This document shows positions 7,430 to 16,120 of a DNA stretch of 64,000 nucleotides, piece by piece; positions within the stretch are counted from its first letter, which is position 1, and each line of letters opens with the position of its first letter. A model generated the notes under the pieces. The model was not told the DNA's origin. It was given only the letters and a program-made list of their open reading frames with translations, and ran no database searches. Both the position numbers and the translations under genes were made by a program. Source of the DNA: UBA5314 sp964635975 (GTDB lineage Bacteria; Bacillota; Syntrophomonadia; Syntrophomonadales; Syntrophomonadaceae). The stretch spans positions 62,001-126,000 of the forward strand of contig CAZWPO010000007.1 of assembly GCA_964635975.1 (NCBI GenBank). The letters run 5' to 3'.

Positions 7430-7797
7430 TATATATACCCCCTTACCCAGCTTTAAGCAATTCAAGAAACTGCCAAACAGTTTCGACACAGCGCTGCAAC
7501 GAGGCGGGGGACATCCTTTATTTGTTGAGCAAAGCGAACTGAGATTCTAGTGCCCGAAGGGTACATCTTTTCGCCTCGTTATCCCCAGTTTAACACATGT
7601 TCACCAAGTTCGAAATTATCACTATTTATAAAAAACGCATCCGGTGCAATAGTCTTTTTTCAAGGTTATTCAGCCGTGAATACCCGTGATTCTATCCAGA
7701 AAACGGGAGGATTGTACCCTTCATTTCCTCAAATACTGACAGCAGTTGGTGCCAACATTCACACAATTGCTCTTCTTCCGATATAATCTATATAGAG
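7430..7797. other. Intergenic region with copy 1 of a leader repeat
   Basis: This gap separates the minus-strand CBS operon from the plus-strand small gene. Bases 7465-7515 match the gatC leader at about 26409-26461: a hairpin AAACTG/CAGTTT, then GCGCTGCAACGAGGCG and ACATC. A further match TACATCTTTTCGCCTCGTTAT lies at 7562-7582. AACGAGGCG and CGCCTCGTT also form an inverted repeat within the gap. Open frames here lack ribosome sites and I do not call genes. Confidence 0.5.
7758..7787 (+). promoter_or_regulatory. Probable promoter of the 63-residue gene
   Basis: A perfect -10 TATAAT at about 7782 is preceded by TTCACA at 18 bases, a fair -35 match. It lies about 20 bases upstream of the TTG start at 7807. 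Confidence 0.4.
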
Positions 7798-7806
7798 GTG
7801 ATTCCT

Positions 7807-7998
7807 TTGCAAAGGCAGAATATTTCGAGCTGGCTTCTCAGGGAATATGAGCTCCTGCGCCGCATCCTGGAAGGAAAGGCTGTTGAAAAAATCCTTGCCT
7901 ACACTGAAAACCACGTGTCCCTGCTACTGGAAGACGGCACGATCGTAAAGTTTCTACACCTGGAAGATGAATTAATATTTGATGTCGATCCGGCTTGA
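7807..7998 (+). CDS. Small conserved-looking protein, unrecognised
   Basis: A 63-residue acidic protein containing LLREYELLRRILEGK, IVKFLHLEDE and a C-terminal FDVDPA. I recognise no family. I choose the TTG at 7807 because AGAGGTG (7794-7800) is spaced 6 bases before it; a GTG at 7798 is in frame but lies inside that ribosome site. It precedes the deacetylase gene by about 50 bases on the same strand and has its own promoter-like sequence. Confidence 0.5.
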   Translation: MQRQNISSWLLREYELLRRILEGKAVEKILAYTENHVSLLLEDGTIVKFLHLEDELIFDVDPA

Positions 7999-8049
7999 GT
8001 TTGCTTACGCCCTCAAACCTTTTGATAACGCAGCAAGGAAGGTGGTATT

Positions 8050-8946
8050 ATGACACAGTCTATCCGAAAATCGTTGAATACATTTTTCCTGGCATGCCTT
8101 ATTTTAAGTATCATTTCATGTAAGCCTATGCCTTCTGACGAGATTGCGAAGGACAATCCTTCTGTACAGCAGCTCCCCCCCGCCCCCTCTCAACCAACGC
8201 CGATGCCGGCTCCGGCACCTGACCAGGACCAGGTGGAACCGGTTCCCCCTGACGCTAAACCCGGCAAAGCATACAGCTGGTATTATACACCCAACGCAGA
8301 GCATCAGCAGCCGCGCATCCCTGCGGAGGTGTTGAAAAAGATCAACGACCAGCAGGCGATCTATATTATGGATGCTTCCCGTAGAGTTATTTACCTGACC
8401 TTTGACGAGGGATATAAGCTGGGATATACTTCTGAGATTTTGGATATCCTGCATGCGAATGATGTAAAAGCTGCTTTCTTCATTACAGGGCATTATGTAA
8501 ACACTCAACCATTGCTGGTCAAAAGAATGCGCGATGAAGGTCATCTGGTTTGCAATCACACCCAAAACCATAAAGATCTGGCGCTTTTAGGTAAAGACGA
8601 TATTATCGAAGAAATTGCCCTGCTGGAGAAGACCACTCTGTCCAAAACTGGTGTCGTAATAGACAAATATTTGCGCCCGCCCATGGGGAATTATTCCGAC
8701 TTGAGCCTGGCTGTAACGAGAGAAATCGGCTATACCAGCGTATTCTGGAGCATGGCACTGGTTGATTGGGATCCCAATAAACAGCCGGGAGCGGAGGCAG
8801 TATATCGGTCGATTATCAAAAACATCCATCCCGGAGCTGTGATCCTTCTACATGGGGTATCGCAAAGCGATACGGAAGCTTTGGATAGAGTGATAAAGGA
8901 ACTTATTCGCCAGGGTTATTCTTTTTCCACTTTTGACCGGGCATAG
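8050..8946 (+). CDS. pdaA: Polysaccharide deacetylase, PdaA-like lipoprotein
   Basis: PdaA-type enzymes deacetylate muramic acid residues on the way to muramic-delta-lactam in spore cortex. The protein (298 residues) has a lipoprotein-like signal ending SIISCKP, a Pro-rich linker (about residues 35-75) and a NodB-fold domain. The domain shows YLTFDEGYKLGYT (catalytic Asp motif), HLVCNHTQNHKDL (metal His pair), RPPMGNYSD and ILLHGVSQSDTEAL. TFDEGY with a Gly-Tyr-Thr run is typical of PdaA rather than chitin deacetylases. AAGGAAGGTGG precedes the ATG. It suggests a spore former. A general cell-wall deacetylase is the alternative. Confidence 0.85.
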   Translation: MTQSIRKSLNTFFLACLILSIISCKPMPSDEIAKDNPSVQQLPPAPSQPTPMPAPAPDQDQVEPVPPDAKPGKAYSWYYTPNAEHQQPRIPAEVLKKINDQQAIYIMDASRRVIYLTFDEGYKLGYTSEILDILHANDVKAAFFITGHYVNTQPLLVKRMRDEGHLVCNHTQNHKDLALLGKDDIIEEIALLEKTTLSKTGVVIDKYLRPPMGNYSDLSLAVTREIGYTSVFWSMALVDWDPNKQPGAEAVYRSIIKNIHPGAVILLHGVSQSDTEALDRVIKELIRQGYSFSTFDRA

Positions 8947-9014
8947 AACAGCTGCGCTTTAAATTACTATTTGCTTAGGATAGAATTAATACAAAAATCT
9001 TAAGTAGGGATTAT

Positions 9015-9746
9015 ATGCGCAGCATATTTAGAAAACTTGACCGCGGTCAGAACTTAGACCCGTTACAGTATGAACAGTTAATGAAATATCTTGAAGATAT
9101 TGGGCGAAGATCGCCGCAGTCTTATCTCCATTTTTATAATCAATACGCGGCTATACTAGAGCAGGAATATGCAACCAGTCTGCCGAGATTCTGGTATGGT
9201 CTGGATGATTTGCTCAACTTTCTCCTTTCCCATCAGGATTCTATTCCCGCCCTGCTCGAAAGAAAAAAAGGCTGGGAAGCTTTTCCGGTTGAGCTTCATC
9301 CATATTTGAAATACACCTTCGATGAAGAAGGATGGAGGAGATTCCTTCGGCAGCTTCTGGCATGGTTTATAAATCAGGAGCCAGGAACTGGTATTCTCCC
9401 CAAGCCCCGAGAAGGCGATGTAGTGTTCATCTACGAAGATGCTAATCCCTACAAGGAACTGGGATTAAAAAGGCACTTCGACAGATTGGCCCGTTACAGC
9501 TTCATCAGCCGCTTGCAGTCTTATAGGTATCTGACCCGCAGCAAAGCCCGCAGTGATAGATTTGAAGTGATAGGGCCGGATAAATTGGGAGGCATTTTCA
9601 CCAATAAGGAGAAATCCCTTTATTATTTCGTTTTTCTGAGTGAGTATGATCCCATCAAGGCAGAGAATGCCTGTCAGGCTCTAAATATGGCGTTTGGAGA
9701 TTTCTCTTCTAGCCAGGGGGAGTTTTTTAATGGAAGACTTCATTAG
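9015..9746 (+). CDS. Unrecognised protein, first gene of the Hsp70-like operon
   Basis: A 243-residue soluble protein rich in Tyr, Phe, Leu and Arg. No signal peptide, membrane segment or known catalytic motif is visible. The middle includes KPREGDVVFIYEDANPYK and the C-terminal part GPDKLGGIFTNKEKSLYYF. TAGGG lies 5 bases before the ATG, and a TTTAAA/TAGAAT pair at 17-base spacing upstream could be the promoter. Its end overlaps the next gene by 17 bases. The context suggests a partner of the downstream Hsp70/actin-like ATPase. Confidence 0.65.
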   Translation: MRSIFRKLDRGQNLDPLQYEQLMKYLEDIGRRSPQSYLHFYNQYAAILEQEYATSLPRFWYGLDDLLNFLLSHQDSIPALLERKKGWEAFPVELHPYLKYTFDEEGWRRFLRQLLAWFINQEPGTGILPKPREGDVVFIYEDANPYKELGLKRHFDRLARYSFISRLQSYRYLTRSKARSDRFEVIGPDKLGGIFTNKEKSLYYFVFLSEYDPIKAENACQALNMAFGDFSSSQGEFFNGRLH

Positions 9747-11202
9747 CAGATATGAGAATATAAGAACGGGAGACGACCTGTTTAGCTGGTGGGAGCAGGA
9801 ATGCCGTCTGCGCACAGAGATCCGGACGGCACCTGAGGCTTTAAGGCGCCTGGAGAATCAGGAAGAGTGTGAATTCATGTACCGGTCCTGGTTTTTTACC
9901 GCCCGGCGCTATGATTTTTTTGACCTCTTACTCAGAAGCCTGGATAACTGGGAAATCCTGAAATGGCTGGATAAGCGAGATGATGATACCATCAACGTCT
10001 TTCTTGACTACCTGGCCTGGAGGCTATGTATTGAAAACATTAAGCCTGAACGGCTTCAATTTCTAATCAGCCTGTTTCGCCATGACTATCCGGCCGCCCT
10101 CAATAAGGTTCTAAGAGCTTTGAACCTGGAGCAGTGCCGGTACCTGTCCGCTCGCACGGGCAATTCTGAATTGCGTAATTTGATCAAAGAACAGGAGAAG
10201 TCTTTTCTGGCCGATATTCCATTCCACCGGTCAGGGCTATGGCAGGACAAAAGACCTTCTATCCCCTATCCCACCATTTATGGAGACAAGTTTTCTCTGC
10301 TGCATGATGCAGCCGAGAAAACAGCACATATTCTTTACGGACATTTCTGGGATCCAGTTGGCCAGGAACGATTTAATGCCTGGTTGGAAGCTTGTGACCT
10401 GGTATTCAAAAGCGGGCTGGTGCAGGATGCTTTTTTTATGCTCAAGGAGATGTATGATTATTACCAGAAGAAAAATCGCATAGCTAGTGTTTTCGCAGAC
10501 GGACAGATATATAAGTCATTTACGCGTTTAACCAGAACGGTCATTCCGATACTGGCTTTGCAGCAAGCTTACCTGCAGCCTTATGATACGGCTGTGTATA
10601 TGTTTGATAAATATTTTAATCGTCTAAACCGTGATCCCGGGTCTCTGGCCTATCTTCGATTATATGAGAGCATTCGGGAAGGTTTGCGGGGCCACAATAA
10701 AGAAATACTTTGGGAAGTATTGTATAAATGCAACTTTATTAAGCAGTATCGCCCATGGGACACCGCTCTGCTTAAGGAGAATGACCTTACAGAGCCGCTT
10801 AGCAACGCCAGAGTGGACGAATGGCTGACCCTGGCTGATGAGCGAATCGGCTCCCGCCCGCATGAAACCCTTACCATACTGGAAATGCTAAGACTCCTGC
10901 ATCAGAAGAACCTGCTTACCGGTAGGCAGCTTCAGGCCAATCGAATACTGGATATGTATTTTGACCTGTGGAAATGGGTGCCGGGCAGCTTCTTTGTGAA
11001 TCAGCGTCTCATTGAGCACCTGACCCCCCTACTGGATTCTGAGAGGCGTCGGCGGGCACAGAAACTCAGCAATGCCATCAAACAGATGAACCGAGACAGG
11101 ATAATGCAGGACCTGACAGCCCGCCCACAGTTGTTCGGGCAAAAGGACGCCTGGGCACAAAGGCAGATCCTATTCGGATATATTTTGGGAGTGCTTGACT
11201 GA
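9730..11202 (+). CDS. Large alpha-helical protein, unrecognised, in the Hsp70-like operon
   Basis: About 490 residues, predominantly helical, with repeated Trp/Tyr/Arg-rich amphipathic stretches such as WFFTARRYDFFDLLL and EMLRLLHQKNLL. This looks like an alpha-solenoid scaffold, but no repeat is regular enough to name. I start it at the ATG at 9730 (MEDFISRYEN) because GGGGGAG lies just upstream; an ATG 36 bases earlier has no such site. Its stop overlaps the next start (TGATG). No catalytic motif is seen. Confidence 0.65.
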   Translation: MEDFISRYENIRTGDDLFSWWEQECRLRTEIRTAPEALRRLENQEECEFMYRSWFFTARRYDFFDLLLRSLDNWEILKWLDKRDDDTINVFLDYLAWRLCIENIKPERLQFLISLFRHDYPAALNKVLRALNLEQCRYLSARTGNSELRNLIKEQEKSFLADIPFHRSGLWQDKRPSIPYPTIYGDKFSLLHDAAEKTAHILYGHFWDPVGQERFNAWLEACDLVFKSGLVQDAFFMLKEMYDYYQKKNRIASVFADGQIYKSFTRLTRTVIPILALQQAYLQPYDTAVYMFDKYFNRLNRDPGSLAYLRLYESIREGLRGHNKEILWEVLYKCNFIKQYRPWDTALLKENDLTEPLSNARVDEWLTLADERIGSRPHETLTILEMLRLLHQKNLLTGRQLQANRILDMYFDLWKWVPGSFFVNQRLIEHLTPLLDSERRRRAQKLSNAIKQMNRDRIMQDLTARPQLFGQKDAWAQRQILFGYILGVLD

Positions 11203-12785
11203 TGAAAAGCGAAATAAACACTACAGTATATATTATGCACCTGGAAGAGTGTCTTGCCGAACTGCACAGCGATATAAGCAGGCTGGTGGCTGCTCTGCCG
11301 CCACCTGTTGATCTTAGGGATTTTGATGCTTACGTGTACGAGCTAAATAACTTTTACTACCGGGGCTTTGATGAAAAGATTTTTCCATCCTATCGAAAAA
11401 TTCTTCAGGATGACTTGAACAATTTGCTAAGTATTTCCCTTCATGAGAATACCTTGAAAGAAGGAATCCTGAGCAGCATAAAAAGATATGCTCAGCTCTA
11501 TAATCAGGTTAAAAAACTGATGACTGTGCTATCCCAGGGAAAGGAAAATACGTACGAACAGCTCCTCCATATCAACCGGGAAGAGGACCGGCGTGTTATT
11601 GAGCTTTCTACTGCTTTGAGGCAATGGCGGGGGCGTCTGCAGTGGGCAGCTCTCTTTGGCCAGAACCTGTCTGATATACTGGCCGATAAAGATTTGTTAT
11701 CACATTTAAAACGCGATCCTTTCAACATAATGGTGCTCAAGTTCATAGAACCGGTTGAACTTGATAATCCGATCAATGCTGCTGCCTATAATGCTATTAT
11801 TGCCAACCTGCGCGTCAGTGTGAGCCTGCTCGGACAGATCCAAAAAGATGAAAAAGTCCAGACTCGCCTGTCGTCAACGCTGAAAAGCATGCAGGAAAAA
11901 ATAAGGGATCTCTCCGGGAAGAGAGCACCTTCTTCCATTCAGGCCCTGTCTTCCTTCATATCGGATAAGATAAACCGCCAGTTGCAAAATCTGGACGTAT
12001 ACGCCCGGCATGCAGAGCAAAAACTGTTTGCCAATGCCCTGCGCCAGCTCGATCTTTGCCTGGATGATCTGATCACCATTATGGACAAAAGCCAGAACTA
12101 CATTCTTTCAGGGCACAGAGAAGCATTGATCCAGTTGTCCAGGAGCATTGAAAATCAGGTTTTTATTTTTGACAGCCTTAGTAAAAATATTAGCGATACG
12201 GTCAGCGAATTGGATGAGCTGCTGGACATGTTCTCATCAAGCAGTCAACCGGATTTTCACCAGTTCAGCGTTCAGATCAGGGTTTTGTTGGAAAAGGTGA
12301 GAGACTGGATGGAGAGTTCTAATGATAACCGGACTATCGTCAGCAGTTCCAATGTTCTTATCAGCAGCCTCCACCATGCCCTCCTTGAACTCCAGTATCT
12401 GATCCGATGGCTTGATTTAATGGAGAATGAGTCAAGGAGCCGTATCGATATACACAATGCCCACTTGTCATTCCTGAACGACATTGATTTCCTGTTGAAC
12501 TTTTTAGGCAATGTCAGAGCCGATCTTGAACGCATGCTTGCCTCTCGCAACCTGGCCCGTCTCTGGAAAGACCTTGCCATAAGTGTTGACCGTATCCCCC
12601 TGGAAAAGGGCAGGAAATTTCCGACACAGCACCTTCCCCTGCTCGTCAAGTATTCTGTGCAGGAAAAATGGGGTGATTATGAAGACTATACCATCCTTTA
12701 CGAAGAAGGCGATCTTTTTATTATAAGAGTAGCGGGCGAATACACAGAGGAGCTTCCCAGCTTAACGATAGGGAGGAAAAAATAA
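11202..12785 (+). CDS. Coiled-coil/helical protein, unrecognised, in the Hsp70-like operon
   Basis: A 527-residue protein whose middle (about residues 60-460) is a long series of Leu/Ile heptad-like helices, including SIENQVFIFDSLSKNI and DTVSELDELLDMFSS. A compact C-terminal part of about 60 residues ends with DYEDYTILYEEGDLFII and a basic tail, a possible small beta domain. There are no membrane segments. The ATG overlaps the preceding stop, and the gene ends four bases before the Hsp70-like gene, so all are co-translated. The role is unknown; a filament or scaffold component fits the shape but is only inference. Confidence 0.65.
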   Translation: MKSEINTTVYIMHLEECLAELHSDISRLVAALPPPVDLRDFDAYVYELNNFYYRGFDEKIFPSYRKILQDDLNNLLSISLHENTLKEGILSSIKRYAQLYNQVKKLMTVLSQGKENTYEQLLHINREEDRRVIELSTALRQWRGRLQWAALFGQNLSDILADKDLLSHLKRDPFNIMVLKFIEPVELDNPINAAAYNAIIANLRVSVSLLGQIQKDEKVQTRLSSTLKSMQEKIRDLSGKRAPSSIQALSSFISDKINRQLQNLDVYARHAEQKLFANALRQLDLCLDDLITIMDKSQNYILSGHREALIQLSRSIENQVFIFDSLSKNISDTVSELDELLDMFSSSSQPDFHQFSVQIRVLLEKVRDWMESSNDNRTIVSSSNVLISSLHHALLELQYLIRWLDLMENESRSRIDIHNAHLSFLNDIDFLLNFLGNVRADLERMLASRNLARLWKDLAISVDRIPLEKGRKFPTQHLPLLVKYSVQEKWGDYEDYTILYEEGDLFIIRVAGEYTEELPSLTIGRKK

Positions 12786-12788
12786 ACT

Positions 12789-14474
12789 ATGGACCTGGGA
12801 ATTGATTTTGGGACATCATACACCAAAATGGCGTTCTGGGACAATGGGCGGATAATCGATTTGCTCGAGGACCAGCGCATACCTTCCATGGCCACTTATG
12901 TACCGTCACTGGATGAGCTTGTTTTCGGCTCACAGGCTCTTCAGTATGCCAATAGAAATAGTATCAGCGCTCTTTTTTTTAAGCTGAACCTTAAACGCAA
13001 TCCCGAGTTTAGTCTGGGTCAATACACTCTTGGCGATCTGCTTTACAATTTTTTCTCTTTTCTGCAGAAACAGTACCTGACTCCCTTGAATATAAGGCCC
13101 GATTCGATCAGCCTTTCAGTTCCCAATAACTTTGGACTACGTGCTCGCCGCACTCTGCAAAACGCAGCTCAGACTGCTTTTGGCCTGGGTAATATTGTCC
13201 TGGTTCCAGAACCGCTGGCGGCTCTTATAGGTTATAATGCAGCTAATCCCCGGGAAATCGCCAGAGGCGACCTGCTCTGCATCGATGCCGGGGGCGGGAC
13301 TACTGACTTTAGCTTCCTTTCTCTGTTAGATAATCAAAGCAAGCTGCTGTTAGAGAGCCAGTTTCAAATAGGTCAGGATGCCTTTTCCGGATCAGAGATC
13401 GACAGGATGGTATTAAGGCATATATTGGCGCCAGCTTATCAAATGCAGCATGGTGAGCCCTTGCCTGCTCATATTTTAAAGGAAGATTTTCAGACGTCGG
13501 AGGACAATTTCTGGTTCCAACAATGGATGCTTTACGCAGAATATCTCAAAATTGCCATGAGCACACAGCCTGCTGTGCAGTTAAATATTCCTGATTTCTA
13601 CCTTGATCATTCCCTGGTTTTCGAGTGCTCAGAGGAAAGGTTTATTGAAGGGACCAAAGCTGTCTATGGGCGTTTAAGCGATTACTGGGAAGAAGCTGTG
13701 CGACCTCGGGCGCTATCACTGGGACTCTGTTTAGCTTCAACCTGGAATCTGGATGCAGTGGTACTGATGGGTGGGGCTTCCCAGACCCGTGGTTTCAAAG
13801 ATCTGATATCATCTCTCGCTCCGGGGGTCCCCTTGCGCCAGTCCAACGATCCTGATCTTAATGTCATCAGGGGCCTGTGTCTCTGGCGGAGGATTAATTT
13901 GTCAAATTTGAAACTAAAAACTCTATATCCTTTCCATTTTTACCTGGAAAAAAGAAGCGAAGGGGATAATGTCCTGGAACGGATCCCATTTGACACTGCC
14001 AATTTGGAGCTGGATTTCAATGGGGCTTATGAAATTTGCTTAATACCGCTGAATTCTTCCTATAACCTGTCAAAGGATGATAAAATGTTTCACATCCGGG
14101 TATATGAGGTGGCTGAAGAAGATCAGAATGCAGACCTGAACAGATTCATGGACCAGGATCTGGTCCTGGAACTATCTTTAGAAATAGCCGAGCTTGGAAA
14201 TGCACTCTCCCTGTTTTTAAACCTTGCTAAATCGAGTTTGGAACTTGATAACAATTTTATGTTAAGCGAAGATCATACCCGAGGAGACGATATTTTAAAT
14301 ACCATAAGGAAGAAACAGGAGGCCGCTTTAGAGCTTTGTTCGTCATACAGGTCCAACGATCCAGAAAAAAGCTCAGAACCAGCAAGCTCAGATGCCAGGC
14401 AGCACGGTCGAAAAAGCACGCAGGCAGCTCTTTACCGGATACTCCAGATACTGGATCTATACCTGGACAAATAA
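12789..14474 (+). CDS. Divergent Hsp70/actin-fold ATPase
   Basis: The N-terminal ~370 residues form an Hsp70/actin-like ATPase: MDLGIDFGTSYTKMAFW (phosphate 1), LVPEPLAALIGY, LLCIDAGGGTTDFSFL (phosphate 2) and VVLMGGASQTRGF (adenosine motif). The ~190 residues that follow do not look like the DnaK beta-sandwich substrate domain or its EEVD-type tail and contain acidic helical segments. Length is 561 residues, against about 610-640 for DnaK. No DnaJ or GrpE gene is nearby. As the last gene of a tight four-gene operon it probably drives a dedicated assembly rather than general folding; that is inference. Confidence 0.85.
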   Translation: MDLGIDFGTSYTKMAFWDNGRIIDLLEDQRIPSMATYVPSLDELVFGSQALQYANRNSISALFFKLNLKRNPEFSLGQYTLGDLLYNFFSFLQKQYLTPLNIRPDSISLSVPNNFGLRARRTLQNAAQTAFGLGNIVLVPEPLAALIGYNAANPREIARGDLLCIDAGGGTTDFSFLSLLDNQSKLLLESQFQIGQDAFSGSEIDRMVLRHILAPAYQMQHGEPLPAHILKEDFQTSEDNFWFQQWMLYAEYLKIAMSTQPAVQLNIPDFYLDHSLVFECSEERFIEGTKAVYGRLSDYWEEAVRPRALSLGLCLASTWNLDAVVLMGGASQTRGFKDLISSLAPGVPLRQSNDPDLNVIRGLCLWRRINLSNLKLKTLYPFHFYLEKRSEGDNVLERIPFDTANLELDFNGAYEICLIPLNSSYNLSKDDKMFHIRVYEVAEEDQNADLNRFMDQDLVLELSLEIAELGNALSLFLNLAKSSLELDNNFMLSEDHTRGDDILNTIRKKQEAALELCSSYRSNDPEKSSEPASSDARQHGRKSTQAALYRILQILDLYLDK

Positions 14475-14490
14475 GATACACACTGCTTTT

Positions 14491-14985
14491 CTAATTCTTG
14501 CCTCTCAGCCAGGACAGCCAGCTTTTTCCCTTTCCCTGTTCAGCTTTCCACAACTCCAAAAACTCATCAATTTTACGTTCTCGATCCTGATTGCGCTGAT
14601 CTATTTTTTTCTCCAGGCCTTCGATTCTCTCTTCGAGCCGCCGGTTGCTCCTGATAAGCTCCTCATTTTGTTCAACTATCTGATGAGTAACAGCAAGAAA
14701 CTCCATGACCTCAGGGGCAGAATGGCGAGAAGCCGTTTGCAGACCGGTTTCGTTCATCTCATCATTGTTTTCCAGTGCCATCTTTATGGCAGTAGTGTTC
14801 AAGCCTTTAGCTTTAAGCGCCATAACCAACTTCAAAGTATCAAGGTCAGATTCGCTATAGAGACGGTCACTGCGGTCATTGCGTTTGATTTTTAACTTAA
14901 GTGCGTTCTCAAGGTAACGCAGGGTGTGCTGCTCAGTCCCGAGCATTTCAGCCACTTCACTAATTTTATAAAATCTTTCCTCCAT
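14491..14985 (-). CDS. MerR-family regulator with C-terminal coiled coil
   Basis: A 164-residue protein with an N-terminal MerR-type winged helix: FYKISEVAEMLGTEQHTLRYLE, followed by DRLYSESDLDTLKLVMALKAKGL. Residues about 95-145 form a Glu/Arg/Leu coiled coil (EQNEELIRSNRRLEERIEGL) and the tail is basic. There is no cysteine ligand set for metal sensing. It is convergent with the Hsp70-like operon, separated by 16 bases. Short MerR proteins with a coiled coil also occur as chromosome- or plasmid-associated DNA-binding proteins, so the inducer is unknown. Confidence 0.8.
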   Translation of the reverse strand: MEERFYKISEVAEMLGTEQHTLRYLENALKLKIKRNDRSDRLYSESDLDTLKLVMALKAKGLNTTAIKMALENNDEMNETGLQTASRHSAPEVMEFLAVTHQIVEQNEELIRSNRRLEERIEGLEKKIDQRNQDRERKIDEFLELWKAEQGKGKSWLSWLRGKN

Positions 14986-15401
14986 TTTATCACCTTTCTC
15001 TCCATCACTTCATAAACTGTTATCAGGTGAGGCAATAAAGTTAAATACCGGAAATATCCGCAATAGCATCTTCACAACTTTTTCTTATCCTTCGTTTTTA
15101 CAGCACTTGCATTAGAAATCTCTACCAAGCTCATTGTGAACTTTATTGTGAACCTTTACTTTCCCTTCTCAATCTTAGGCTCATAATAAAAATATATGAG
15201 CAGGGCTGTTCAGATGCCTACTGAACGGCCCTTTTTTTTGTCATTAATTACTACTTCACTGACATTTTGTGCATAATAATATTTTCCACAAGGATTTTTT
15301 AGAAAGACCTCGAATTTAAGAAAATTGTGAAATTTTTTACGAACTTTGGAAAGGAGGGAAATCAGGGGGTTATTAAATATAGTAATTTCTAGGAGGTTGT
15401 A
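14986..15401. other. Intergenic region between the MerR gene and the acetate-family transporter
   Basis: This 416-base AT-rich gap holds no credible gene. It contains a direct repeat ATTGTGAAC about 14 bases apart near 15133-15155, a strong plus-strand terminator at 15203-15239, and TAGGAGG just before the transporter start. A terminator in front of the transporter, with no plus-strand gene since 14474, hints at a small RNA or a leader attenuator in 15000-15240. Confidence 0.4.
15203..15239 (+). terminator. Rho-independent terminator upstream of the acetate transporter
   Basis: GGGCTGTTCAG and CTGAACGGCCC form an 11-bp stem with one G-U pair and a 7-base loop, followed by eight T residues on the plus strand. 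Confidence 0.8.
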
Positions 15402-16055
15402 ATGGCAAAGACAAGTGATGTAAATAGCAATGAGCGCTTTATTACTGGACATGTTCAAGAATTAGTAGCTAACCCTACCCCATTAGGTCTGTTTGGCCTG
15501 GCTATAGTAACGCTGGTAGCCTGCACCCAAAAGTTAGGGATTACGGGCGGAGACGCTCATAGTACTGCTCTGGTCATACCATGGGCTATTTTTCTGGGTG
15601 CTACTGCTCAGCTGATAGCAGGATTAAAAGATTTCAAACACAACAATACCTTTGGCGCTACTGCATTTTGTGCATATGCCCTTTTCTGGTACGGCGTAGC
15701 TATGACATGGATGATGCAGAATGGTATGTTCGGTATGAAGGCTGGCCTGGTTATGGACGCAAAACAGCTCGGCTATGCTTTTCTGGGCTATTTTATTTTT
15801 ACCATGTTCATGACACTTGGCGCTATGGGCGTCCATAAAGTACTGTTCATAATCTTCTTTTTGATCGACATCTTATTCCTTGGCTTATTCATGTACACAC
15901 TGGGCTGGGGAGGACACGCCTGGGCAGAAATGGCTGGCTATGCCGAGCTGCTCATCTCCATCTTCTCTTTCTACGGCTCAGCAGCAGCAGTGCTAAACAC
16001 CCACTATGGCAAAACCGTTTTGCCGGTGGGTTCTACATTTGGCCCCTGGGTATAG
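15402..16055 (+). CDS. Acetate uptake transporter family (AceTr/YaaH) membrane protein
   Basis: A 217-residue, six-helix membrane protein with the family signature NPTPLGLFGLAIVTLVACTQ near the N-terminus. Later FGATAFCAYALFWYG and IFTMFMTLGAMGVHK also match the SatP/YaaH/GPR1-FUN34 family, which transports acetate and small acids. AGGAGG lies 6 bases before the ATG. In a syntroph or acetogen-like host it could export or import acetate; direction cannot be read from sequence. It is monocistronic: terminators lie on both sides. Confidence 0.9.
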   Translation: MAKTSDVNSNERFITGHVQELVANPTPLGLFGLAIVTLVACTQKLGITGGDAHSTALVIPWAIFLGATAQLIAGLKDFKHNNTFGATAFCAYALFWYGVAMTWMMQNGMFGMKAGLVMDAKQLGYAFLGYFIFTMFMTLGAMGVHKVLFIIFFLIDILFLGLFMYTLGWGGHAWAEMAGYAELLISIFSFYGSAAAVLNTHYGKTVLPVGSTFGPWV

Positions 16056-16062
16056 AATCGAG

Positions 16063-16101
16063 AAAGTGCTGTCTCACTCTAGTGAGACAGCACTTTATTT
16101 T
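16063..16101. terminator. Bidirectional terminator
   Basis: AAAGTGCTGTCTCACT (16063-16078) is fully complementary to AGTGAGACAGCACTTT (16081-16096), followed by ATTTT on the plus strand. The A-rich flank allows weaker use on the minus strand. It separates the convergent transporter and glucosaminidase genes. Confidence 0.85.
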
Positions 16102-16120
16102 GGTCTCTTTATTATGAAGT

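Noticed and set aside
7550..7786. A 78-codon open frame upstream of the small plus-strand gene
   Set aside because: No ribosome site and low-information composition; it overlaps the repeat and the promoter-like sequence.
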